NCBI GenBank assembly: GCA_033439295.1
Contig: JAVTLE010000003.1
Coordinates: 1,302,001-1,366,000 of the forward strand
DNA: 64,000 nt
Direction: 5' to 3'
Source: Deuterostichococcus epilithicus
Lineage: Eukaryota > Chlorophyta > Trebouxiophyceae > Prasiolales > Stichococcaceae
The notes below the pieces were generated by a model that saw only the letters and a program-made list of their open reading frames with translations, ran no database searches and had not been told where the DNA came from. A program made the position numbers and the translations under genes. Below are positions 36,377-47,720 of this stretch, piece after piece; within the stretch, counting starts at the first letter, position 1; every line of letters begins with the position of its first letter.

Positions 36377-39300
36377 TCAGCTGAACTTCGCAATCAACGA
36401 TTCCTCGATCTCGTAAAACCTGTAGCTTCGTCTCAATGACTCAATCGTCAGATTGAAGGCAAGGCCGCGCCTGGAGAGCGGCAGTTCCCGCCGCTCGTCA
36501 AATGGCGACGGCCCCCATATGAACCCCCTGTGAAACCGTATCAGGCCACGCTGCAGGTCCGCCCGCTGCTGTGGCGTCACATCGGCAAGGATATCTGGCA
36601 GCCTGCGATGAGATGAGCGACGAATAAAAGCCCGATCTTGACCTCGACAGCATCAGGGTGTTCGCAAGCCTGCAAAATGATCAGCAATGGGCTCTGAAAA
36701 ATGCAAATAAGATGCAGTCAGGTTTGGAGAGAAGCACCGCGGGATGTCGGCCATGCGCAGCCGCAACGAGAATTGGCTGAAGTCAAGCACGTCCTCGTGG
36801 AACTGGTCAATGCCATCTGCACAGCCAAGCAACAGCCAGGTCAGATCACGTTTTGTGTGCGGGAACTATGAATTAGGACAGCGATTTTGCAAGTGATGGG
36901 CGATAAGCCGTCTCAAGCCTTAATACAGCAGTCTAGCAGCTGCCACGTCCACGACGATGCTGCTTCTGTGTCACACAGCAGTTGAAGCTGTGTCGCGGGC
37001 CTGATGAGGAAGGCAAGCAGCAAGGTCGCAGGGCGCGCTCACCCTGAATGATGACGGGGATGCAGCCTGCGGCGGTGGCCTGCACCAGCCTGATGCCCCA
37101 GCCCAGCCTGTGTCATCAGCTGCCACGCTGACAGAAGTGCGTGGTGCTGTCAAGACGTCAGAAGGCACGCCTCGATCCTGAGCAAGGGCTGCTGCAGAGC
37201 CCCGAAAGAGGCCCTGGGCGGTGCAGCAGTGCCTGGGCAGGGCGCCTGCCAGGCGGGCGGTCTCATGCAGGCAGTGGGAGCCCACACAGCTCCCAATGCA
37301 ACTGTAGAAACAGGCTGCTGCAACTGTGGGGAGGGGCTCTGCAGCCCAGTTGACAGCTTCAATTTTCCCCAATATAGCACGGACCCCATCCGGCATCATC
37401 TCACCCAGGCAGCAGGAAGCCACACGAGCTCCCACACAGCTGTGGGATGCGCCTCTCCAGCCTGGGCATCCCCACAGGACATGCGCATGCTGGGCGCCAG
37501 GCAGCACCGACTACGATCTGCGGCCGGTGTCGAGAGTGCCACACGCAAGGGTGGAAGGTCGAAACACAAACCCGCTGGGCGCGAAGCAGAAGACTGAATT
37601 TCGCAGCTCCTCCTCAAACTTGTGCCAGCCGGGCGGGTTGATGACGAAGCCGGGAGCGTCTTGATGCAGCCTCACCAGCTCCTGCCGCGCGCCGCCGCTG
37701 GGTGTGTAAGCGTGAGTGCAGCGTGAGTGCACACTCCCTTGACTTGAGAGGCTTATCAAATGTGGGTCAGGCTGACAGGAGGTGGCGGCGAGGCCGCAGG
37801 TGACTCGTGGCGTTCACCGGCAGGACTGCACGCTCCCACTCATTGCTAGCACTGTCATGGCCAAACATCCAGATATTTGGCCGGGTGGCTCATATCCCGG
37901 TCCACATTCCTGAGGAGTTAAGGAGCTGCTCCAGAGCGGCGAAGTCGCACCTGTACCAGGGCACCTCCGGTTGCACGGAGCCCACAAAGTAGAACAGGTT
38001 GCGACGCTCGCCCAGCGGCGGAGCGTCGGCGGACGCTGTGCCGTTTGGCGCCTCGCCCGCTGGAGTCGCGGCCGCCACCGCCGCTAGCGCTGGACCGTAG
38101 GCAAGGTCCGCCTCGCGGCCCGCGAACTCCCAGAAAGGGCTCGTGCACACGTCCTTCCGCATGTCTGCAGGTGCCGGCAAGCTCGGCAGGTGAGTGTGTG
38201 CGCAGGTGGTGTGCTGCGCGGAGCAGCAAGGGGACGAACGCACCCTGGCGGCTCGCAGCATGTGCAGCCCGCCGCAGGGCACACCACCGCATTCCGCACT
38301 CGAAGCCCTGCACTCAGCTTGCGGCTTGCAGGCGGAGGTCTTCTGCTCGAGGCTTCGGGGCAGCTGCCTCACCAAAGCAGGCGCCGAGCCAGCCGTAGGT
38401 GCCGCCCGCCGCCTCGCCACGGTAGCAGAAGTGCACCATCTTTATGGCGCGCGCCACAGCGGAGTTGTTGCCCATCTCCGCGCAGCCGCCCTTGTCCCGC
38501 TCGATAAACCTGGCGGCAGATGGTAAAGGCATCGGTGGTATGTGTTCTCACTTTTGGCGTGGGGCCGCTCAGCACCAGCACCAGAGCATCTCTAACTGCG
38601 GTAGCACATCTACTGAGAAGACCATTGCGGACAGACAGTGCCATCGACAATATGCAGGCGTCTGCCTTTCGCACATGCTTCGTATCGTGACAGGTGATAG
38701 TGTGACAGAATGGAAGTTGGGTAGGAGAGGCGTCACCAGGCATGGTCGCGGCCGCCGCTGGCGTCGTAGAATGGGTACCGCTCACGAATGTATGCAATGA
38801 TCCTGCAGACAGCACATCGTCATGGCGCCAGTGCTTGGACACTTTCAGGCTACCACAGCAGAACAGGGCTGGGATTGGTCAGCCTGAGCATGTTGTGCAG
38901 CAACTCATGAAGGATGGCACATCGCACTTCTTCATGTGCGGCACTGGATCGTAATACTCCAGGGTGTGTAGGAGCCTGCGGACGCAACGTCACCAGCGGC
39001 TCACTTCTGCAACAAGAACGGATCACAGAACTGACACAAATAGTACTCAGACTTGCAGGTTTGTCGGCCGGCGACGTGCACAAGCTGCAGATGCCGCCCA
39101 CGCGGTTGCATGTTGGCCCAAATTGCGAATTGAAGCGAGCACACATGAGGCGAAGGAATGAAGACGAATGGTGTTCGTGTTCACACATGAAGGATGGGAC
39201 GTAGAAGAGGGACGCCTCCCAGGGGTCCTGCGTCCACACGTCTGGAGACGCCAGCAGCTGGCGTAGGAAGTGGTCCGGCGCCTTGTAGATGGGACTGCAT

Positions 39301-41841
39301 TGCCCGGGAAAACATACACTGCAGTGAGTGTCAACGGGAAGTCAGAACGGACATTGCATGACCTGAAATTTTTCAAGAGCAGTCTGCAGTCCGTTCATGC
39401 CACAGCCCAGCCCGAGGCAACAGGCGCCTCATGGGCTTTGTTGCCGCAATCACCATGGGTGAACACAGCATGCGGAGAGGCTGCGCTGTTGATGCCTCAG
39501 CGAGCCGCAGCTCTGTCTCGCCCTCTTGAAACATCGGCAGCAGCTCCTGGGACTGAGAGGTGAGTTTTGCGCAGGGTTGACTTTGCCATTAATATACAAG
39601 TAGATGTCCATAGTGCCAGGCGCACCTCCAGACTCTGTAGAATTCCGTGTTCTCGTGCTGCTGACCATAGTCCAGCTGCTCCACAGCGGCCAGCGTCAGC
39701 GGCAGCTCATAAACGTAAATACGAAAGCTGGTGGGGTTGGGCCGGTGCGGCCGCGGCGCAAACGCCTGCGGGCATGTATTCTCGCTCGTGGGCAGTCCTA
39801 CTCGGCAACCGGACTGGCATTCTGCACAGCACACCTCTCGATGCAGAGCCAGCTGCGCTCGCCATCATGGTGAGTGAGAGGTGGTCCATCCTGGAGCAGG
39901 ATCCCGTCACAAAAGGACGCAGATGTCCATCATGTCAGAGCGCAGCAGCACAGGTCCATGTCGAGAGCACGCACTAAACGACCTGCCCGCCTGCGGCACT
40001 CCAGTGAGCTTGGCAAGCACATGTACCGGCTGCGGCACCACATGCGGGCAAGGCGGCGAGCCACAGCAGGAAGCGCACCTGGGTACGTGCGCAGGCGAGG
40101 CCAAAGCGGCCCGGCGGGCAGTGGCAGAAGCCGCTGCGGCACACGCCGATGTCGGAGCAGTTGTTGACGCAGGCGTACTGGCCCCAGTGGGCACCACGCC
40201 ACTCCTCAGCGCACTCCGGCCCCTGCGCCGGACCTGAGAGAGGGGCTGAGAAAACAGGTGGTATTGAGCTGGGCCTGGGGGCTACATGCAACTCCACACA
40301 TCACAGTCTGACTGCTGCGAGGGCCGAGACTAGCCGCAGCAAGCTCAGACGGGAGCAAGCTCAGACGGGAGATGGTCGTCATCGCTTCGAGGCCGAGACA
40401 CTGTCAATCGCACGTTCGACTGGAGCCAGCCATTGAAGGAACTAGGTCCAATCGCAATGCGGCGCGCCTGCCAGCCGTAGTAGCACTCGCAGATGGGCTG
40501 TATCTTGCGGCGTCCGGCCTCGGTGTACAGAAAAGTGCACATGCCGCGATGGGAGCAGCGCCCCGGGCACTGGCTCAGCGGCCGGACCTCCCGCGGAAAG
40601 TTCGGCCAGAAGACCGTGTCATTCCGCTGCACCTCCACCTGCAGGGTCAGCGCTTGCGCTGCTGAGCTCAACATCTCCTGGATGGCAGGGAACTGCTCCG
40701 TCGCCCGCGCAGCGAGCAGCGCCGGCTTGTGCGGCGGTGCAGCGGGCCATGTTGGGGGGGAGCACGCCCATCAATGGGACGTTGCGAGGGTGCATGCAAT
40801 GTCTGTTGATCGCACACGAGAGATCTACACAGGAATTAGGTGTGTGGCGCTGGCGCCAGGGACATGCCTGGCCGCCGCCAGGGTCAATACCGCGGAAGTA
40901 CTTGACGCCTGCCTCATCTTCCTCCGGGAAGTCCGACAGCTGGCGCTCTGGCGGCAGCGCTGTGCGCTCGAAGCACAGCGACTGCAGCCGGTCCGGCAGC
41001 CGCTTGTCGATGAGCGGCCCGAGTTCCTGAGCAGAGGACACGGCATGGTAGGTCAGTCGCGGGTTGCCAGCCGCTGTTGTCTTTGCGGGTACTCACCTGC
41101 CGCTCATGCACAGCCTGCTACCCAAGTCAGCGGTTGCCTGACATAGGAATTGGCCGGTTCAGTCAGCCGTATTCTGCGCTGTCCCACAACCTCCCCGCTC
41201 CCAACCCAGTCTGCCGTGCGGGCAACGCCGGCGGCGTCGGACATGAGCTGAGGCTCTGATCCTTGGGCACCAGTCAGCACACCTGCGCATAGGCATGCAG
41301 CTGCCGGTAGCATTCGCACGCCTTCGGCAGTTTGCCAGTGTGCATGGGCGCCCACTCCTCAGTGCTCTGCCGGCACGCTGCCAGCTTGAGCACCCTGCAG
41401 TCGTCGCCGCCATAGCCCCATGGGCACCTGCGTCCATGACCGCAGAAAGTGGAATTGGTGCACGTCTGGTAAGACGCACGCACACAAGCAGGGGAAAGGA
41501 CGTGTAATACAGGGATATATACGAGGTGGAAGAGCAGAAAGTCACTCGCAGCGGCCCTCCTCGAAGTTGCAGTTGCCGCGCTCCTCGCAGCCGGCAGCGC
41601 AGGGCTTGTAAAGGTGTGCCGGCTCGGAATGCAGACTGTCGGAGCAGTCTGCCTTGATCGATGTGCCATTTGCTGTGCCATTTGACGCATGCGGCGCCGC
41701 ACTGGGTGCCAATGTAAAGGTACGGCAGACTTGTTGCGAGTACTGCAAGACCGATGCTGCTATCCCGATCAGGACAAGTATCAAGACTGCTTTCAGCAGC
41801 ACGCCACGCCTGCGACGAGGTGCGATCCATCTGGGAGGCAT
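36377..41841 (-). CDS. Type II membrane EGF-repeat exostosin-like glycosyltransferase (GT47)
   Basis: This is probably a Golgi enzyme that builds cell-wall or extracellular glycans. Minus-strand ATG at 41839-41841 begins MPPRWIAPRRRRG, followed by one hydrophobic anchor (VLLKAVLILVLIGIAASVL, residues about 14-32). The lumenal part has EGF-like Cys clusters: GCEERGNCNFEEGRC (about 41550), CPWGYGGDDC (about 41400), CPGRCSHRGMC (about 40560), and CVNNCSDIGVCRSGFCHCPP (about 40110-40170). The GT47 domain follows: FRIYVYELP (about 39715), DPWEASLFYVPSFM (about 39190-39240), RNLFYFVGSVQPE (about 37950-38010), a join of FCFAPSG (about 37580) to LGWGIRLVQATAAGCIPVII (about 37045-37107), and DGIDQFHEDVLDFSQFSLRL (about 36770-36830). 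The last exon, ending at 36377, holds the helical C terminus (QRADLQRG...RSYRFYEIEE). Donor sugar unknown. Exons at 38200-39600 are only partly resolved. Confidence 0.8.
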
Positions 41842-42551
41842 TGCATGGGGCGCATTTGCCCCAAAATTTCAATCTTGCATTGCAACCAATGGCAAAGATC
41901 CAGCAGTCCGAGATTGAGATAGAACTCAAAAATCACCCCAACACGAGCAACAATCGAAGTGCGATGACGAAGATAGGGTGCCCAACTGTGGGCGGATGCC
42001 GATGTGGCTCAACCCAAATATCACATTACAGCTCTCCAGAGTTTACGATGGCGAATGCGGTAGCTGAAGCAATAGGGAGCATTGCAAAGCGCCAAGTCTT
42101 GACGTCAGCCGTGCAACTTGTGGAATGACATTTCAGTCTGTGTGCATGATGATGCGGCGCCAGCCTGGCACCACCCACGAGATCACCGACCTGCAAGCCT
42201 TGCGGTGCGTCGTTGCGTCAAGCATTGCATTCCGTCTACAACATCACGATGCCGCCAGCAACACCCAACAGCCTCGACGTTTGCTATATGAACGGCTACG
42301 GCGGGTCCAACGCACCACGCAGGAATGTTCAAACCGTCTGAGCATTGACTGAGTGACCCGATGGGTCCACCGACAGAAATCGAGCGCCTAGAACATGCGC
42401 TGAATGTCTCATCACTCCGCTGGGTTAGTGCTGCGGCACCCTTTTGCCCGCCCCAGTGGGCTCGCGTAGAAGCCACGGCGCCTGCTCGACGTTCATGTTA
42501 CTGGCTGCGTGCATCACTGGTTTCCTGTTACGGGCTGAGGGCTGTGTAAGG
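41842..42551. other. Intergenic region upstream of GT47 gene, downstream of CCT7
   Basis: Both flanking genes read on the minus strand. About 710 bp should contain the CCT7 3' UTR and the GT47 promoter. A minus-strand TGTAA (about 42027), the green-algal poly(A) signal type, lies about 520 bp after the CCT7 stop. No other feature recognised. Confidence 0.45.
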
Positions 42552-45500
42552 TCAGCGGCGCATGCCGCGCCCACGCCCGCGCCCCCGGCCGCCCATGCCG
42601 CGGCCGCCGGGCATGCCGCGGCCGCCGCCCATCCCGCCGCCGCTCATGTCCGCAGCCTGTGGAATTTCCAAAGGGCGAACGTCTCGCCTTTGAATCCGCC
42701 TTTAAATCCGAACCACGCAACGAGGCTTGCGAAGCATCCCTGACGCATATCCCAGTCAGGCTTCCTGCCAAGCAGACAGGGAGAGGGCAGACCACATACC
42801 CTCTGAGTGCTTACTGCATCAGGGGCGCACCTCGGAGCGCGGGTTTGTGACGGTCTCGTCCACAGACAGCACGAGGCAGGCGGCCTCCGTGGCGGCCGTC
42901 ACTGCGTTGGACTTCACCAGCGACGGCTCCCACACATACGATTCGAAGGTGTCGATCATGCCACCTGCACTCAGGAAAACTCATGCCGAGTCTGCTTTGC
43001 CATTCCCGAACCTGCCTCTCAGCACTCTTTGTCAACGTAAAGGCGCAAAACTGCAAGAAAGAGTGAGCCAATCAAAGCCGGTGCAAGCCCACATTGCATG
43101 CGCCGGCAGCCGACTCTCGAAGCAACAAGCACCCTGCAGCATGGAATGCGCTCGGTGCGCACAGCCGCGGCAGTCGCGGTGCCAGCAGCCGCACCCGTGT
43201 TGATGTCGATGCCGAAATGCTTGCCGCGGTCCTCGCTCAGAGAATGCTTGTTGCGCAGCCGCGACAGGACGTCCGTGGCGTCGAAGCCCGCATTGTCGCA
43301 AAGCTGGCGGGGGATGACCTCCAGCGCCTTGGCGTATGCATTGACAAACACCTGCGACTTGCCCGGGATCGAGCGTGCATACTCCCTGCAGGAGGCGGAC
43401 ACAGGCAGGCATCAGCTGCTGGGCGGTGTCTCTATGGAGCCGCACCACTGAGATGCCATTGGGAGAGGCCAAGGGGACTTGGGGGACAAAGTCCCACGGA
43501 GTTATCCTGCACGCTGCTGCATGCCGCCCGCCGGCTTTGTCGCGAACCCGGCCTTCAAACAGGCGCCGCTGCCCATGCAGAGACGCTGTGGAGGGCAGGG
43601 CGTGATTAGCAAACGCTGGCCCACCTGAGGCCCTTGCTGAGCTCCATATCAATGGCGCCGCCACCAGCGACGACGGTGGAGTTCTTCATGGCACGCCGCA
43701 CAATCATGATAGCATCGTGCAGCGAGCGGTCTGCCTCATCCAGGAACTGCGAACAGGTAGTGGGTCCCTCTCAAGACACTTCTTCATTGATAAGCACTCG
43801 AGGCACACACAAAAACGCCCCCAGCTGGTGCTGCCGAACAGGACGGCAGAGCGCATCAAGCATGCAGTCTGCTTCTCCCTCCATGGGAGTCAGACTGAGT
43901 CGCAGCAGCCCTGGTGAGACATGGAGCCACTCGGCGTTTCCGTCACCTGCTCAGAGCCGCCGCGGAGCACGAAGGTGGCCGTCCGCGCCTTGGGACACCC
44001 CGTGAACAGGTTGTAGCGCTCCCCGCCCACCTGTCCGGATTTAAGTTTCTTGGTATCAGGAACACTCTTGACAAACACCGGCCTGACAGCACGAGGCCGA
44101 CAGTCGTCAGATGTTCCACGAGGTCCAAGGTGCAGGCAGACCCATTAGAACGCAAAATATCAAGCGGCAGGCAGCCTTCCCGCGGCAATCACCTGCTTCT
44201 CCTGGAACTGCGCGCAGGTGCCGAGGGCGCCGTTGCTGAGGCCGTTCACCGTGGTCTGCACCTGCGCCCCCGTTGCCTGCGCCACCCGCTGCAGGTCCTC
44301 CTCCGCCACCTGTCAGTGGCATTGCATTCTGAGTTTGTGATTGAATTCGGCGGCGGTCGAGGCGAGAGACGGATTGAAGACATCAATAAACAATGTGAGG
44401 CGCGCAGAGTCACGGGGTTTTGATTTGCTTCAGACACAATGGCGCATGCTGCACCCAACCTGCCACAAGCCCAGACCCCTCCGAGACAGACCCAGAAGGC
44501 TGTTGCCACAAAAGCGCCACGCACCCGGCCGGCGCAAAAGATGTCGCGGTCCGCAAAGTACTGGGTGGCCAGGTCGCCGATGGCGAGGCGCGACAGCACC
44601 ACCTTGGCGCCGCTTGCTGCGATGTTGTCCAGTTTCTGGTATATGATGCCCCACTCCGCGTCCACTATCGACTGGTACTTCGCCGGGTCGTCCAACCGGA
44701 TCTGCGGCATTGCAATGACATGCTCTTGCAGTTGCACCTGACACACAGCTGGAAGGTTAGGGTGGGTGCCAGCCAGGACAGGCTCGGCAAGGAACTGCCA
44801 GTCGGTCCACCCCACGCTGAGCCCGAAAAGCGCGATGCCATCAGCAGCTTTATGCAGGTTCAAGGCAGTCTGCAGCGCGATCACCTCTGCATTCTCCTTC
44901 TCCGACTTGAGCTCAAGCTCGATGTTGAGCAGCAGCACTTGCGGGTCGTCAAAGGACCGCGGCTGCATCTCGAAGCCGGCGTACGAGAAGGTCTTTTTGA
45001 ACGCCACGCCGTTCACCAGGAAGGAGTCCCGCAGCCCGCCGCCTTGCACCTGGTTTGTGTGCCACAGACGCCTCGGTCCCGTCAGCCTGGCTTCGTTCGT
45101 GCGACAGCGAGTCAGCCTTCGGGGAGGAAGGCCACCGTTTCTGGTGCCAGCCCCAGTCTCACAAGACGGAGCCTGCACCCGCTGCTGTCGAAAAGGCGGG
45201 GGTCCCACCTTCTTGACGCCGATCATGCGCAGGTCCAGCGTCTGCGGGTCCAGCACCGACACCGCGTCCACCACCAGGTTGGCGAAGAACTCCTTCTCCG
45301 CGCTCACCTGTGGATACACAGTTGAAGATCAGACCGGGGCCGAGGCAGGAATGCCTGATGAGGCACAGCTGCCCAGGGCCTGTCAAGCTACGCAGCACAG
45401 CGAGCAACACCAGCCCTGACAGCGGCTGCGAGGCAGATCAAGCATGCGAGGGCGCATGACGTGGGAGGCCCAGGCCCGTGGGGCGGGGGCGGGGGATCAG

Positions 45501-47038
45501 AAACTGAGTGGGGAGGCGCTGGGGGCGGACGCAGCATGGGAGCTCTGCTGGAGAGCAGGGTTTAGAGCGTACCAGCTTGGAGTTCATGGAGGTCATGGCG
45601 CACTTCACCATCATGTCCCGCTGCTTTGCTTTGTCGTCGGTGCCGATGTCGATGGACATCTCCTTCAGCTTCTGCACTGCCAGCAGGCCCGCCTGCCGGT
45701 AGCTGCGGATGATGTTCTGCGGTGGCCGTGCGGGAGGCGGTGAGCTCAAGCACTACGTCGGGGTGATTGCGACAGGAGGTGTTGCAGACCGTGCTGCCAG
45801 ACGTGACTGCCATGTAATGCAGGGAAGGCGGCACAGACAGCCTCCCCCTCGGGTACGAAACTCGGCATGCCTCAACGGCAAACCATCCTCGCAAAAGACA
45901 CTATTGCACAGGAATGGCATTGGACTATGTGCTGTTGTACCAGCAGGCCAGCCAAGCCCTTGAAAGCTGCTATGTTTCGAAAATGCAGCGCAGGCTGAGC
46001 CACTCCTGCTTCGCGCTTCCTTTCCCCTCTTCCGCAGCCTCAATGTCCACTTCCGGCCTTGCAAGGACCGTGTCAGACACCCTGCCTGAGGCCGATGCCG
46101 TCGCTGCCTGTACCACATCCTCTGCTGCTGCCGCCGGCACCATCATGTGGACCCTTCAACGCGGCAATGTGAGCCAACAGTGCCTCTCACCTGCGGGTGA
46201 ACGCCCTCCTCGATGAAGGGTTTTGCGGCGCGCAGGAACTCCCCCGCGAGCAGCACCACCGACGTCGTGCCGTCGCCCACCTGCGCAAGCACATGTGAGT
46301 AGATAGTCTCCTGTATTGACAGAATCGCCTGCCTGTTCTAGGCATCCCACCAGCTGCAATAGCAGGGACTTGTTGCCTGAGAGCCTGGGCTACGACTGCC
46401 CTTCGTCTCTCTTGGTCTGCGGCTTATATTCGGCGGGGTGCAATGCGGCTTTTATTAGGCGGAATGCAACCAGGCAATGCCAAAGGCGCACCTCGGCGTC
46501 CTGCGAGAGCGAAATGTCCACCAGGACCTTTGCGGCGGGGTGCACAATCTCCAGCTTCTTCATCAGCGTGGCGCCATCATTCGAGATGGTGACCTGTCCC
46601 TGTGGGGACCAGTGTCCACAAATTCACGGATGAGAAGCTGAGCAAAGCCCCTCATCATCGGCAACAGCAGCGCGCGCCAGGCCGCAGAGGGCAACTGCCG
46701 TCGCCGCAGCCCGCCACTGCCCGCCGCAGTGAGTGCCGTGAAGTCTGCGACGACGCGTGGGCAATGCCTACCCTGTCGTCTATGACGAGCTTGTCCATGC
46801 CGCGTGGCCCCAGCGTCGACCGCACGGCATCCACGACCGCCATGCATGCATTGATGTTGCTGATGAGCTGCGGCTTGCCCTGGCTAGTGTCCGTGCCCTC
46901 CCGCAGCAGGATGATCTGAGGTTGCTGCAGGAAACGAAAGGATGAACTTGATGATTACATACTGCCGAGATGTCCAGCAAGAAGCAGAATGTGTTCATCA
47001 GCCCGTCCATCAGTCGTCGGCACTTCACTCACCATCAT
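42552..47038 (-). CDS. CCT7: T-complex chaperonin subunit eta (CCT7)
   Basis: CCT7 is one of eight subunits of the cytosolic CCT/TRiC ring that folds actin and tubulin. The first coding exon is just ATGATG (47033-47038) followed by GTGAGT; exon 2 (about 46772-46927) continues [20 protein letters not shown], giving MMQPQIILL..., the expected plant start. Further minus-strand blocks: [27 protein letters not shown] (46492-46599); [16 protein letters not shown] (about 46195-46281); [16 protein letters not shown] (about 45577-45720); [117 protein letters not shown]; and a C-terminal Gly/Arg/Met-rich [17 protein letters not shown] tail typical of eta subunits, stop 42552-42554. All expected chaperonin blocks are present. 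Confidence 0.95.
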
Positions 47039-47720
47039 CTTGGCGAGGGGATGAGCAGCTGGAGACTATTTGTATCGATACTCAAGCCTCAACACCCTTG
47101 CGCACACCCGTTTTCAGCCATAAAAGACGGGTCCGCCACTCAGCAGTTCAACTCGACGGCTGCCTAACTGAAATTGGCGTGCAGCCAAGCTTGGGGAGCG
47201 TCACGCCTCTCAAGCAATCCTCACAAGTGTCACAAAGATCTGCAATAGGCTTCGGGAGTCTGCACAACAAGTCACAACTGTTCAAGCAAACTCGCGCGAA
47301 AGCTTCCATGTGCAAGTAAGAATCTCAAACTTGTCTTGTGTCCCAAACATTTTAGCTCAGGGCGGTCGCAGCGGGGACAAGACACAAGACGTCAAGACCG
47401 AGCGCGGGCATGGCAAGACCAGGAGCAGACAATTGCTGACCCTGGTAGCGACTGAGAAGACGGGCAGCTAGCAAACTGACAGTCGCGAGCGCTAGCACGT
47501 GTTGAAGCGTTGAGTGGCAAGAAGGTGCAGCTGGCCATCCACTTGTGGACCACACTGCCAGAGCGCTGGGCGCTGTGCTGTGCCACAGCTATGATTTGAT
47601 GCATGTGCAGGCGTCGATACAGCAATGTTTGCACAGCGATAGCAGCTCGCTGCTGCAAGGTCACTAACACCGGTCACTGCCCTCTATTACTCTGCTGAGG
47701 CCAGCTCTGCTGTGGTCGGG
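47039..47720. promoter_or_regulatory. Divergent 5' region shared by CCT7 (-) and PPKL (+)
   Basis: About 680 bp separate the two start codons and must contain both promoters and 5' UTRs. A TATAAAA-like box was not evident; the region 47100-47330 is relatively AT-rich. No coding potential recognised. Confidence 0.5.
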
